The translations under genes were made by a program, and so were the position numbers. DNA of 5,164 nucleotides from Methylococcales bacterium (lineage in GTDB: Bacteria; Pseudomonadota; Gammaproteobacteria; Methylococcales; Methylomonadaceae). The notes below the pieces were generated by a model. It saw only the letters and a program-made list of their open reading frames with translations, was not told the origin of the DNA and did no database searches. Positions 1 to 5,037 of the stretch are shown piece by piece; within the stretch, counting starts at the first letter, position 1, and the number at the start of each line of letters is the position of its first letter. The stretch spans positions 1-5,164 of the forward strand of contig SHZG01000172.1 of NCBI GenBank assembly GCA_009692395.1. Reading direction: 5' to 3'.

Positions 1-2
1 TA

Positions 3-146
3 GAACGTAAAAACCTGAACTTTCGGACATGGATCAAACGACTCAATCGCAAGACCATTTGCTTCTCAAAACTAGAGTTGATGCACGACACCGTCATCGG
101 TTTGCTTATCAACAAGGTCGCATTCGGGCGCGATATTTATTCATAA
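3..146 (+). CDS. IS1-family transposase (InsB-type), C-terminal 47 residues, cut by window edge
   Basis: This is the 3' end of a transposase that catalyses movement of an IS1-family insertion sequence. Reading from base 3 there is an open frame of 47 codons ending in TAA at 144-146. The peptide contains ERKNLNFRTWIKRLNRKT, ICFSKLELMHD and TVIGLLIN. This matches the conserved tail of IS1 InsB proteins, where the block following the catalytic glutamate reads like IERxNLxLR, then RL-R-T, FSKS and H-D-VIG. The initial E is plausibly that last acidic DDE residue. The body of the gene lies left of the window, so it cannot be told whether the element is intact. An overlapping frame from 29 is a shadow. 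The family call rests on recognised motifs, not on a search. Confidence 0.85.
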   Translation, partial: ERKNLNFRTWIKRLNRKTICFSKLELMHDTVIGLLINKVAFGRDIYS

Positions 147-150
147 TTAT

Positions 151-167
151 AGATTTAACCCACTACC
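151..167. repeat. Probable right terminal inverted repeat of the IS1 element
   Basis: The stretch ends in TTTAACCCACTACC, directly after the transposase stop at 146. On the opposite strand it begins GGTAGTGGG, as expected for an outward-reading IS end. The partner repeat is not in the window, so this rests on position and base pattern only. Confidence 0.35.
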
Positions 168-208
168 ATATTTTTTATGTTTTTCGTGGACACGCGCCCT
201 GCATAACA

Positions 209-1228
209 TTAGTGAAAAATGGCTTCAAATGAATAGCCATGTGACGCAAGGATTTCTTTTAATTGTTTCAAGCCAGCCATTTGGATTTGTCGAACACGTT
301 CACGCGTTACGCCTAACTCTTGTGCGACTTGTTCCAAAGTAGACTCTGGATAACCACATAACCCATAACGGTGACAGATCACTTCACGTTGTTTTTCAGG
401 GAGTTCAAATACCCAGTCCGTGATATTGTGTTTAATATCGCGTTCCTGTATTCGATCTTCATGCGTTTTACTGGCTTCATCTTCCAACGAATCCAGCAAC
501 GGCTTGTCATAATCTTTGCCACCAGGTACATCAACAGACGTAACACGCTCATTGAGTTTGAGCATTTTTTCGACTTTACTGACAGGTTTATCCAGATATT
601 CAGCAATCTCCAGCGCGGTCGGATCATAATCTAGTGTGTTCACCAAATGACGTTGCGCTTTCAAGTAGATATTCATTTCCTTAACGATATGTATCGGCAA
701 ACGAATAGTACGCGTTTGATTCATCAACGCACGTTCAATGTTTTGACGTATCCACCATGTCGCATAGGTTGAAAATCGAAAGCCTTTATCGGGAGCAAAT
801 TTTTCCACGGCGCGGATTAAACCCAGATTACCTTCTTCGATTAAATCCCACAGCGGCAAACCTCTGTTCAAATAACGACGGGCAATTTTTACCACAAGGC
901 GTAAATTACTTTCAATCATGACCTTACGAGCGGGCTGATCGCCTTGCAACGCTTTTTTTCCGTAATGTCTTTCTTGTTCGGCAGTCAATAATTGCGAGCG
1001 ACTAAGTGCATTTAAATACGCGCGGGTTGCATCAAAATCAGCAGCACTACGCGTTTTGATAACAGCGATGTCCTCATTATCATCATTGTCATCAACTGGG
1101 TTATAGCTATCGCCCCTTAGCTTTTCAATAATTGCTGTGGCAGCATCAAATTCACTATTGAGAGATAAATCATCATCCAGTGCCATGACGATGTCGTCAT
1201 CTGACGGTTCAATTAATTCTTCAATCAT
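209..1228 (-). CDS. rpoS: RNA polymerase sigma factor RpoS (sigma-38, stationary phase/general stress)
   Basis: RpoS binds core RNA polymerase and redirects it to general-stress and stationary-phase promoters. The protein has 339 residues (E. coli RpoS has 330). Residues 1-60 are acidic and poorly conserved. Region 1.2 spans about 66-98. Region 2 carries MIESNLRLVVKIARRY (104-119), DLIEEGNLGLIRAVEKF (128-144) and FRFSTYATWWIRQNIERA (150-167), the -10 recognition and melting segment. RTIRLPIHIVKEMN (173-186) leads into region 3. Region 4.2 holds the -35-binding helix-turn-helix, TLEQVAQELGVTRERVRQIQ (297-316). The spacing and the HIVKE block favour RpoS over RpoD or RpoH. K183, E184 and I187 align with the E. 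coli K173/E174/V177 patch bound by the adaptor RssB, so ClpXP turnover is possible (inference). The ATG at 1228 has an ideal AAGGAG site. nlpD is not adjacent. The 3' end faces the IS1 remnant and no clear intrinsic terminator is visible. Confidence 0.96.
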   Translation of the reverse strand: MIEELIEPSDDDIVMALDDDLSLNSEFDAATAIIEKLRGDSYNPVDDNDDNEDIAVIKTRSAADFDATRAYLNALSRSQLLTAEQERHYGKKALQGDQPARKVMIESNLRLVVKIARRYLNRGLPLWDLIEEGNLGLIRAVEKFAPDKGFRFSTYATWWIRQNIERALMNQTRTIRLPIHIVKEMNIYLKAQRHLVNTLDYDPTALEIAEYLDKPVSKVEKMLKLNERVTSVDVPGGKDYDKPLLDSLEDEASKTHEDRIQERDIKHNITDWVFELPEKQREVICHRYGLCGYPESTLEQVAQELGVTRERVRQIQMAGLKQLKEILASHGYSFEAIFH

Positions 1229-1234
1229 AATTAA

Positions 1235-1240
1235 CTCCTT
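1235..1240 (-). promoter_or_regulatory. Shine-Dalgarno of rpoS
   Basis: On the minus strand AAGGAG lies 6 nt before the ATG at 1228. It fixes the start codon and gives the 339-residue product. Confidence 0.85.
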
Positions 1241-1421
1241 AATGAATCGGTTTTAAGTCGAAAGAGCATCAGCGTTTAGTAAACCTTGAGCAGTCTTTTC
1301 ATGTAATAACTTAAATTTTTCGCCTTATTCGCTGTTTATAATCCATAGACCAACTATACTTGCCCTGAAGGTGTTTGTTTTTGTAACACGTTTTACTCTA
1401 ATATAGAATTTCACACCACTC

Positions 1422-1441
1422 ACTGGTCAGTTAACACCAGT
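1422..1441. repeat. Operator-like dyad ACTGGT-N8-ACCAGT upstream of rpoS
   Basis: A perfect 6-bp inverted repeat with an 8-bp spacer lies about 195 bp before the rpoS start. The spacing suits a dimeric regulator, but no specific regulator is recognised and a dyad this short can occur by chance. Confidence 0.3.
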
Positions 1442-1525
1442 ATTTCTTTCAAACTGAAAATTTATATTTATTAGTCTGTCAGTTAAAAGCCTTTCATGAG
1501 ATTTTACTTTAACATCCTTTTATTT

Positions 1526-1550
1526 TCAATTGAAATAATTGATTTTTTTT
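1526..1550 (+). terminator. Weak intrinsic-terminator-like hairpin with eight T
   Basis: TCAATT (1526-1531), a 5-nt loop and AATTGA (1537-1542) form a 6-bp stem followed at once by eight T (1543-1550). The T-tract is good but the stem is AT-rich and weak. It would act on plus-strand transcripts, where no gene is annotated. It may end a small RNA or be chance in AT-rich DNA. Confidence 0.3.
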
Positions 1551-1661
1551 ATTTAAATATGCCTGTGTTTGACGAAAATTGGGTGAAAAATTGGGCAGGA
1601 CGCGGTTTTACCAGTTGAATTACCTGATATTTTGACGAAGATAATGAGTTTTGGATGCAAA

Positions 1662-1678
1662 TGACTATGCCATAGTCA
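1662..1678. repeat. Perfect 17-bp palindrome TGACTATG-C-CATAGTCA
   Basis: Two 8-bp arms flank a single central C. There is no following T-run on either strand, so a terminator is unlikely. It looks more like a binding site for a dimeric DNA-binding protein, or a remnant of a mobile-element end. It lies about 110 bp past the J-protein stop codon and about 430 bp upstream of rpoS. Confidence 0.4.
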
Positions 1679-1787
1679 ATTGATGTGTTGCGATTTTTTA
1701 GCTCAGCGGCTGGTTTTGATGGTTATTACCTTACTGTACGCGTATTGTCACAGTTACAATAATCTAACAATTTGATTTTAAAGTTCT

Positions 1788-2135
1788 TTATTTATGTAAC
1801 AAGGTCTTTTTAGCTAAATTTATTTTAGCCGCTAAATAATCTGAACCACCACGATCTGGGTGATTTTTTTGTATTAATTTGCGGTGTGCTTCGGTGATGT
1901 CTACTTTAGATGCGCCTACCTTTAAGCCTAATATGTTATACGCCTCTTCCACGGTCATTTTTCCTTTAGGGCTAAAACCGCCGTGTTGATGTGAACTGCT
2001 TTGACTGCCCGCTATAAACGCCAACCACACACTGCGCCATTCCGCTAAATAGCGAGGGATTGTTGTGGTGAACAACGCCCGCAAGCCAAACAATGCCACA
2101 ATCATTAACAATAAAGCGAAATAAAAACGAATCAA
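1788..2135 (-). CDS. Membrane-anchored J-domain protein (Pam18/Tim14-like Hsp70 co-chaperone)
   Basis: The product is a small J protein that should stimulate the ATPase of a DnaK-type Hsp70 at the inner membrane. With the TTG start at 2135 it has 115 residues. Residues 3-22 form one hydrophobic segment (FYFALLLMIVALFGLRALF). A linker of about 35 residues with an SQSSSHQHGG stretch follows. The C-terminal J domain (about 60-113) contains MTVEEAYNILGL, the essential HPD at 92-94 (NHPDRGG) and LAAKINLAKKTL. N-terminal membrane anchor plus a terminal J domain with HPD-KGG/RGG and AAKIN is the architecture of Pam18/Tim14 and its bacterial relatives. It lacks the G/F, zinc-finger and C-terminal domains of full DnaJ. 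A longer reading from TTG 2147 adds four residues but lacks a Shine-Dalgarno. The client process is unknown. It is transcribed away from mobB. Confidence 0.85.
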   Translation of the reverse strand: MIRFYFALLLMIVALFGLRALFTTTIPRYLAEWRSVWLAFIAGSQSSSHQHGGFSPKGKMTVEEAYNILGLKVGASKVDITEAHRKLIQKNHPDRGGSDYLAAKINLAKKTLLHK

Positions 2136-2229
2136 GTGACACTCCAAGCTGGCTGGGGGTTAAATAGTGCTAACCTCAATAATACCTTAGAATAGCGCAA
2201 CTCACGATAACCGCTTGATAATTTAACCG
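2136..2229. promoter_or_regulatory. Divergent promoter region between the J-protein gene and mobB
   Basis: These 94 bp separate divergent starts, so both promoters must lie here or inside the genes. On the plus strand TAGAAT (2188-2193) is a 5/6 match to a -10 box, with a poor -35 (TAGTGC, 2165-2170) at 17 bp. On the minus strand TATTAT (2184-2179) is a 5/6 -10 match without a good -35. The two boxes nearly abut, so any promoters would compete. mobB has no obvious Shine-Dalgarno. Confidence 0.35.
2142..2145 (-). promoter_or_regulatory. Shine-Dalgarno deciding the TTG start of the J protein
   Basis: GGAG on the minus strand sits 6 nt before the TTG at 2135-2133. It overlaps the codon after the alternative TTG at 2147, so it can serve only the shorter reading. 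No in-frame ATG occurs until codon 11, inside the membrane segment. Confidence 0.6.
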
Positions 2230-2742
2230 ATGCAAAACGCCCACATTCCGCTCTTGGGTTTTGTTGCCGCTAGTGGCACTGGCAAAACCACCTTATTGAC
2301 GCAACTGATTCCGCTGTTAAAAAATCACGGCTTACGCATTGGTTTAATTAAACACAGTCATCATGATTTTGACATTGACCACCCCAATAAAGACAGCTTT
2401 CGCTTACGCGCGGCAGGTGCATCGCCCGTGATGCTGGTGTCACAATACCGACGCGCCGTTATCACCGAATTAACAGGGCGGCAAGAACCTAATTTAAACG
2501 AGCAGTTAAAATTATTCGACCAATCCGAACTGGATTTACTGTTAATTGAAGGCTTTAAATCAGAACCATTTCCTAAAATTGAACTGCACCGCCACACGCT
2601 TCAACAGCCGTTAATGTACCCCAATGATCCCCATATCATTGCTATTGCCACTGATACACCGCTCGCAACGCCCGATTATTTAACTCAGTTAGACCTTAAT
2701 AACCCTGACCTTATCGCTAATTTCATATTGAACCTCTTATGA
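2230..2742 (+). CDS. mobB: Molybdopterin-guanine dinucleotide biosynthesis adaptor MobB
   Basis: MobB is a GTP-binding P-loop protein that assists MobA in converting molybdenum cofactor to its guanine-dinucleotide form in the cytoplasm. In E. coli it is helpful but not essential. The 170-residue product has the family's usual length. It carries a Walker A loop AASGTGKTTL (13-22, K19), the signature IGLIKHSHHDFDIDHP (37-52) followed by NKDSFRLRAAGA (53-64), and a Walker B-like strand LDLLLIEGFK (101-110). IIAIATD (136-142) sits near the base-binding end. The start was chosen because the family begins just before IPLLGF; the ribosome site in front of it is weak. It overlaps moeA by 4 bp (ATGA), implying coupled translation. 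mobA, its usual partner, is not in the window. Confidence 0.94.
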   Translation: MQNAHIPLLGFVAASGTGKTTLLTQLIPLLKNHGLRIGLIKHSHHDFDIDHPNKDSFRLRAAGASPVMLVSQYRRAVITELTGRQEPNLNEQLKLFDQSELDLLLIEGFKSEPFPKIELHRHTLQQPLMYPNDPHIIAIATDTPLATPDYLTQLDLNNPDLIANFILNLL

Positions 2743-3983
2743 TTGACTCCTGTAGCCTAGAAAAAAGCCCACTGCTAACCGTTGATAACGCGTTGGAGAA
2801 AATTCGCGCCGCAATACAGCCTGTTAGCGATTCAGAAACCGTCACTCTAAAAACCGCTTTAGGACACGTCTTAGCCGAAGCAGTTTATTCGCCCAACCCT
2901 ATTCCGCATGAGCGCAATTCGGCAATGGATGGTTATGCGTTTGCCAGTTGTGATGTGATAAATGAACAGCCGTTTACACTGACGTTAATCGGTACATCGT
3001 GGGCAGGCAAACCCTTTCAAGGTCAGTTGCAAGCAGGGCAATGTGTGCGAATTTTTACGGGTGCGGTAGTACCTGAGCAAGCCGACAGCGTCATAATGCA
3101 GGAACATATCCAGCGTGACGGGCAACAAGTGCATTTTTCCGCACACACTAAACCGTATCAAAATGTCAGAGCCATCGGCGAAGATGTTCAACAAGGCGGC
3201 TTGTTATGCACACAGTCAAAAAAATTAACGGCGGTGGATATGGCGTTATTAGCCACCGCAGGTGTCAGTGAAGTCAGCGTCCGCCGCGCCATTAACATTG
3301 CTATTTTTTCCACAGGTGATGAATTAATCGCCTTAGGGCAACCCTTAGCAACTGGGCAAATTTACGACAGCAATCGCACTTTATTGACGGGGTTATTAAG
3401 CGATGCCTGCTATCAAATCGCTGATCTCGGCGTGATTGCTGATAATAAACACGCGCTCACTGATGCGTTTACCGCCGCTGCAAAAAACTACGATGTCATT
3501 ATCAGCACAGGTGGCGCGTCAGTTGGTGAAGCGGATTATGTCAAAGACGTATTAACCGAATGTGGGCAAATCAACTTCTGGAAACTCGCCATCAAACCTG
3601 GTAAACCGCTTACTTTTGGCACAATTGGCGCGTGTTATTTTTTCGGACTGCCGGGTAATCCCGTCTCTGCACAAGTCACCTTTCAAAAAATAGTTGCCCC
3701 AGCCCTGCAACAACTAACAGGCGCGACCGCTACGCAACCCTTACAACTCACAGCAACCTGCACCACCGCGCTAAAAAAATCAGCAGGGCGACAAGAATTT
3801 CAACGCGGTATTCTCACGCAAACGGCAACAGGCGAATTATTGGTAGCAACCGCAGGGCAACAAGGTTCAAACATCCTCAGTGCCTTGAGTATCGCTAATT
3901 GTTACATCATGTTGCCTAGTGACAATCAAGGTGTAGCGGTCGGTGATAAGGTGCTGATTGAGCTGTTTAACGTGTTTTTTTAG
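2739..3983 (+). CDS. moeA: Molybdopterin molybdenumtransferase MoeA
   Basis: MoeA ligates molybdate to adenylylated molybdopterin, releasing AMP and giving active molybdenum cofactor. The 414 residues compare with 411 in E. coli. Visible family motifs in order: NSAMDGYAF (60-68, catalytic-site D64), VRIFTGA (103-109), AIGEDVQQGG (145-154), FSTGDELIALG (190-200), YDSNRTLLTGLL (209-220), ISTGGASVGEADYVKDVL (255-272, with D266 in the position of E. coli D259), KPGKPLTFG (286-294) and FGLPGNPVSAQVTF (302-315). The C-terminal barrel-like domain (about 335-414) is complete, so the gene looks intact and functional. Its ATG lies in the ATGA overlap with the mobB stop, and no independent Shine-Dalgarno is evident, so translation is probably coupled. 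A perfect hairpin begins right after the TAG stop. Confidence 0.96.
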   Translation: MIDSCSLEKSPLLTVDNALEKIRAAIQPVSDSETVTLKTALGHVLAEAVYSPNPIPHERNSAMDGYAFASCDVINEQPFTLTLIGTSWAGKPFQGQLQAGQCVRIFTGAVVPEQADSVIMQEHIQRDGQQVHFSAHTKPYQNVRAIGEDVQQGGLLCTQSKKLTAVDMALLATAGVSEVSVRRAINIAIFSTGDELIALGQPLATGQIYDSNRTLLTGLLSDACYQIADLGVIADNKHALTDAFTAAAKNYDVIISTGGASVGEADYVKDVLTECGQINFWKLAIKPGKPLTFGTIGACYFFGLPGNPVSAQVTFQKIVAPALQQLTGATATQPLQLTATCTTALKKSAGRQEFQRGILTQTATGELLVATAGQQGSNILSALSIANCYIMLPSDNQGVAVGDKVLIELFNVFF

Positions 3984-4009
3984 TTGTTATTCACAAAGGT
4001 GAATAACAA
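3984..4009 (+). terminator. Perfect 11-bp hairpin directly after moeA
   Basis: TTGTTATTCAC (3984-3994), an AAAG loop and GTGAATAACAA (3999-4009) pair without mismatch, starting one base after the moeA stop. There is no T-run after it on either strand; the T-rich stretch lies before it, at the moeA 3' end. It is probably a transcript end or 3' stabilising stem, or a weak or processed terminator, rather than a textbook one. Confidence 0.5.
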
Positions 4010-4127
4010 AACAGTGATGTAACTACATTACAGCCAAGTTTGCGTTTTCCTGTCAGTAGAAAAATCCCTTAATTAGCAATGTTTGCGGCAAAAAAAGCCA
4101 CTACTCAAAAATTTTCATTTTTATCTA

Positions 4128-4153
4128 TTGGATTGTAGTTGTATTTTTATAAT
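4128..4153 (+). promoter_or_regulatory. Candidate sigma-70-type promoter for the 4338 gene
   Basis: TATAAT at 4148-4153 is a perfect -10 hexamer. The best -35 is TTGGAT (4128-4133, 3/6 match) at a short 14-bp spacing, so recognition would be weak or need an activator. A start near 4160 would leave a leader of about 175 nt before the 4338 start codon. Confidence 0.3.
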
Positions 4154-4325
4154 GAGAATTCCTGTAGACATATTTTGCGTGATTTTTGTTAAAACTAGTT
4201 CATTCTGGCAACGGTAGTTGTTAACTCAATTATCAACACCTTGAAGAGATAAAGAACGCGATTGATGTATTCAACCATAACGTGTACTGATTGGATTTTT
4301 TGAATCGTTCAGCAGATACAACAAA

Positions 4326-4331
4326 AGAGGA
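4326..4331 (+). promoter_or_regulatory. Shine-Dalgarno of the 4338 gene
   Basis: AGAGGA precedes the ATG at 4338 by 6 nt. It supports this start and shows the gene was built for efficient translation despite its internal stop. Confidence 0.75.
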
Positions 4332-4337
4332 ATAAGT

Positions 4338-5006
4338 ATGTCAAATATAGCGGGCAAGGCTTATGCGATGAATGTAATTTCACCGCTTAGACCTTATATG
4401 ACTTGGGTTAATAAACTTATATTTTGGGTTGCCATAAAAAAACCTGAAAACTTAAACGGCTTGGTTACACTCTCATTAATATACTACGCACGCTGGGTCA
4501 TCATAGGACGAGATCAGTTTCCACATTTGGATCCGAAGCAGCCTAAGGAAGATTTAAGTTATAACTACATGATGTTTTTCAGTAACTGCAACGGCAGTTG
4601 GGATCAGTATGTGGATTCTTTCACGTTTGCGATTCCAGGTGGATTGGATTTACTGTGGAAGTAGACGGTTCGTTATCCAAAATCAGTCCCACTAACTCCT
4701 TTTCATGACTACATCCAATACAATCAAGTCGAAACCATTCACTACTACAATGCCTATCCGCTGGCAGCATCCAATGATGTTAAAAGTGCTAAAACCATCA
4801 AATCCTCACTCATTCAATTTAATCAAAACTCGCAAGCTCTAAGCGATGATGAAGCGTTCATGACAAGTTACAACGCTTTATTGCGTGGCTTGCAGCATGA
4901 TTTGGGCGATCTGTTCCCAACCCCTATTGTCAGTATGTCAGCTTATCAAGTACAAAGACGGCAAGCATGGCACGACAAGAACGATTCACAACAAGGAGGG
5001 CAGTAA
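4338..5006 (+). pseudogene. Conserved protein of unknown function, interrupted by an in-frame amber codon
   Basis: Reading from ATG 4338, one frame runs 222 codons to TAA at 5004-5006, broken only by TAG at codon 109 (4662-4664). Both halves look like real protein in one reading frame. Before the stop are SNIAGKAYAMNVISPLRPY (2-20), LNGLVTLSLIYYARWVIIGR (39-58), FPHLDPKQP (61-69) and FFSNCNGSWDQYVDSF (80-95). After it come RYPKSVPLTPFHDYI (112-126), YNQVETIHYYNAYPLAASND (128-147) and DLGDLFPTPIVSMSAYQV. The N-terminal half is moderately hydrophobic around 23-33 and 41-56, without a clear signal peptide. The 108-residue piece alone would lack half the protein, and no good restart ATG follows the stop. 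I recognise this as a conserved bacterial family of unknown biochemistry. My recollection that relatives sit near DyP-type heme peroxidase genes is unverified. Readthrough or a sequencing error would be the alternatives. Confidence 0.75.
4993..4999 (+). promoter_or_regulatory. Strong Shine-Dalgarno of the truncated downstream gene
   Basis: AAGGAGG ends 8 nt before the ATG at 5008 and lies inside the last codons of the preceding frame. A near-consensus site here shows that a real second gene began at 5008, with a 1-nt gap after the upstream TAA. Confidence 0.75.
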
Positions 5007-5007
5007 C

Positions 5008-5037
5008 ATGGCAAGTAATATAGCCAAAGCAGTATAA
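5008..5037 (+). pseudogene. 5' stub of a second operon gene, cut by the IS630 insertion
   Basis: ATG GCA AGT starts a frame reading MASNIAKAV and then TAA (5035-5037). It has a near-consensus ribosome site and lies 1 nt after the preceding gene, so it was almost certainly the second gene of that operon. After about nine codons the sequence turns AT-rich and enters an IS630-type element. The last codon, GTA, contains the TA dinucleotide that IS630 elements target. The rest of the gene, if retained, lies past the right edge of the window. Its product cannot be determined from nine residues. A heme peroxidase is one guess based on remembered gene neighbourhoods, with low certainty. Confidence 0.55.

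Larger units (their letters stand above)
1..167 (+). mobile_element. Right end of an IS1-family insertion sequence
   Basis: The element covers the transposase tail plus about 20 bp of 3' non-coding DNA. The boundary near 167 is inferred from the motif TTTAACCCACTACC (154-167). Its reverse complement starts GGTAGTGGGTTAAA, which looks like an IS1-type terminus beginning with GG. The left end is outside the window, so the inverted-repeat pair and the 8-9 bp target duplication cannot be verified. The exact boundary is therefore uncertain. Confidence 0.6.
1229..1787. other. Gene-free AT-rich region upstream of rpoS
   Basis: This 559-bp stretch lies between two minus-strand genes, upstream of rpoS and downstream of the J-protein gene. 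I found no convincing coding sequence on either strand. Open frames are short, such as a 19-codon frame from 1559, and lack ribosome binding sites. It must contain the rpoS leader and probably its promoter, but I could not pick a minus-strand -35/-10 pair with confidence. It holds several dyads (1422-1441, 1524-1535, 1662-1678, 1737-1744) and a plus-strand hairpin with a T-run (1526-1550). Bases 1561-1640 are less AT-rich than their flanks and may be a relic or a repeat copy. Confidence 0.7.
4010..4337. other. Non-coding region between moeA and the 4338 gene
   Basis: This 328-bp AT-rich stretch has no convincing open frame on either strand. It contains a short dyad TGTAA-N5-TTACA (about 4018-4032), a perfect -10-like TATAAT (4148-4153) and the Shine-Dalgarno of the next gene. 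No tRNA or known riboswitch pattern was recognised. Confidence 0.6.

Noticed and set aside
29..232. 67-codon plus-strand frame at the left edge
   Set aside because: It overlaps the IS1 transposase tail in a different frame and runs into the 3' end of rpoS; the recognisable IS1 peptide is in the frame starting at base 3.
371..634. Plus-strand frame of 87 codons and minus-strand frame of 82 codons within 371-634
   Set aside because: Both are inside rpoS in other frames, show no known motifs and are shadows of the sigma-factor codons.
1276..1302. Eight-residue leader peptide MKRLLKVY in the rpoS 5' region (minus strand)
   Set aside because: It has no clear Shine-Dalgarno and a nine-codon frame is expected by chance, so it is not listed as a gene.
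1559..1618. 19-residue plus-strand frame MPVFDENWVKNWAGRGFTS
   Set aside because: The upstream sequence is only A/T without a ribosome site, and the peptide is not recognised. It was also considered as a degraded gene fragment, but no longer frame could be stitched together convincingly.
2361..2597. 78-codon minus-strand frame opposite mobB
   Set aside because: It is antisense to clear MobB motifs and has no ribosome site or recognisable product.
2985..3194. 69-codon minus-strand frame opposite moeA
   Set aside because: It is antisense to well-conserved MoeA sequence and is a shadow frame.
4662..4664. Pyrrolysine or other recoded amber codon
   Set aside because: Nothing in the window (no tRNA, no structured element after the TAG) supports recoding, and the neighbouring IS insertion favours simple gene decay.
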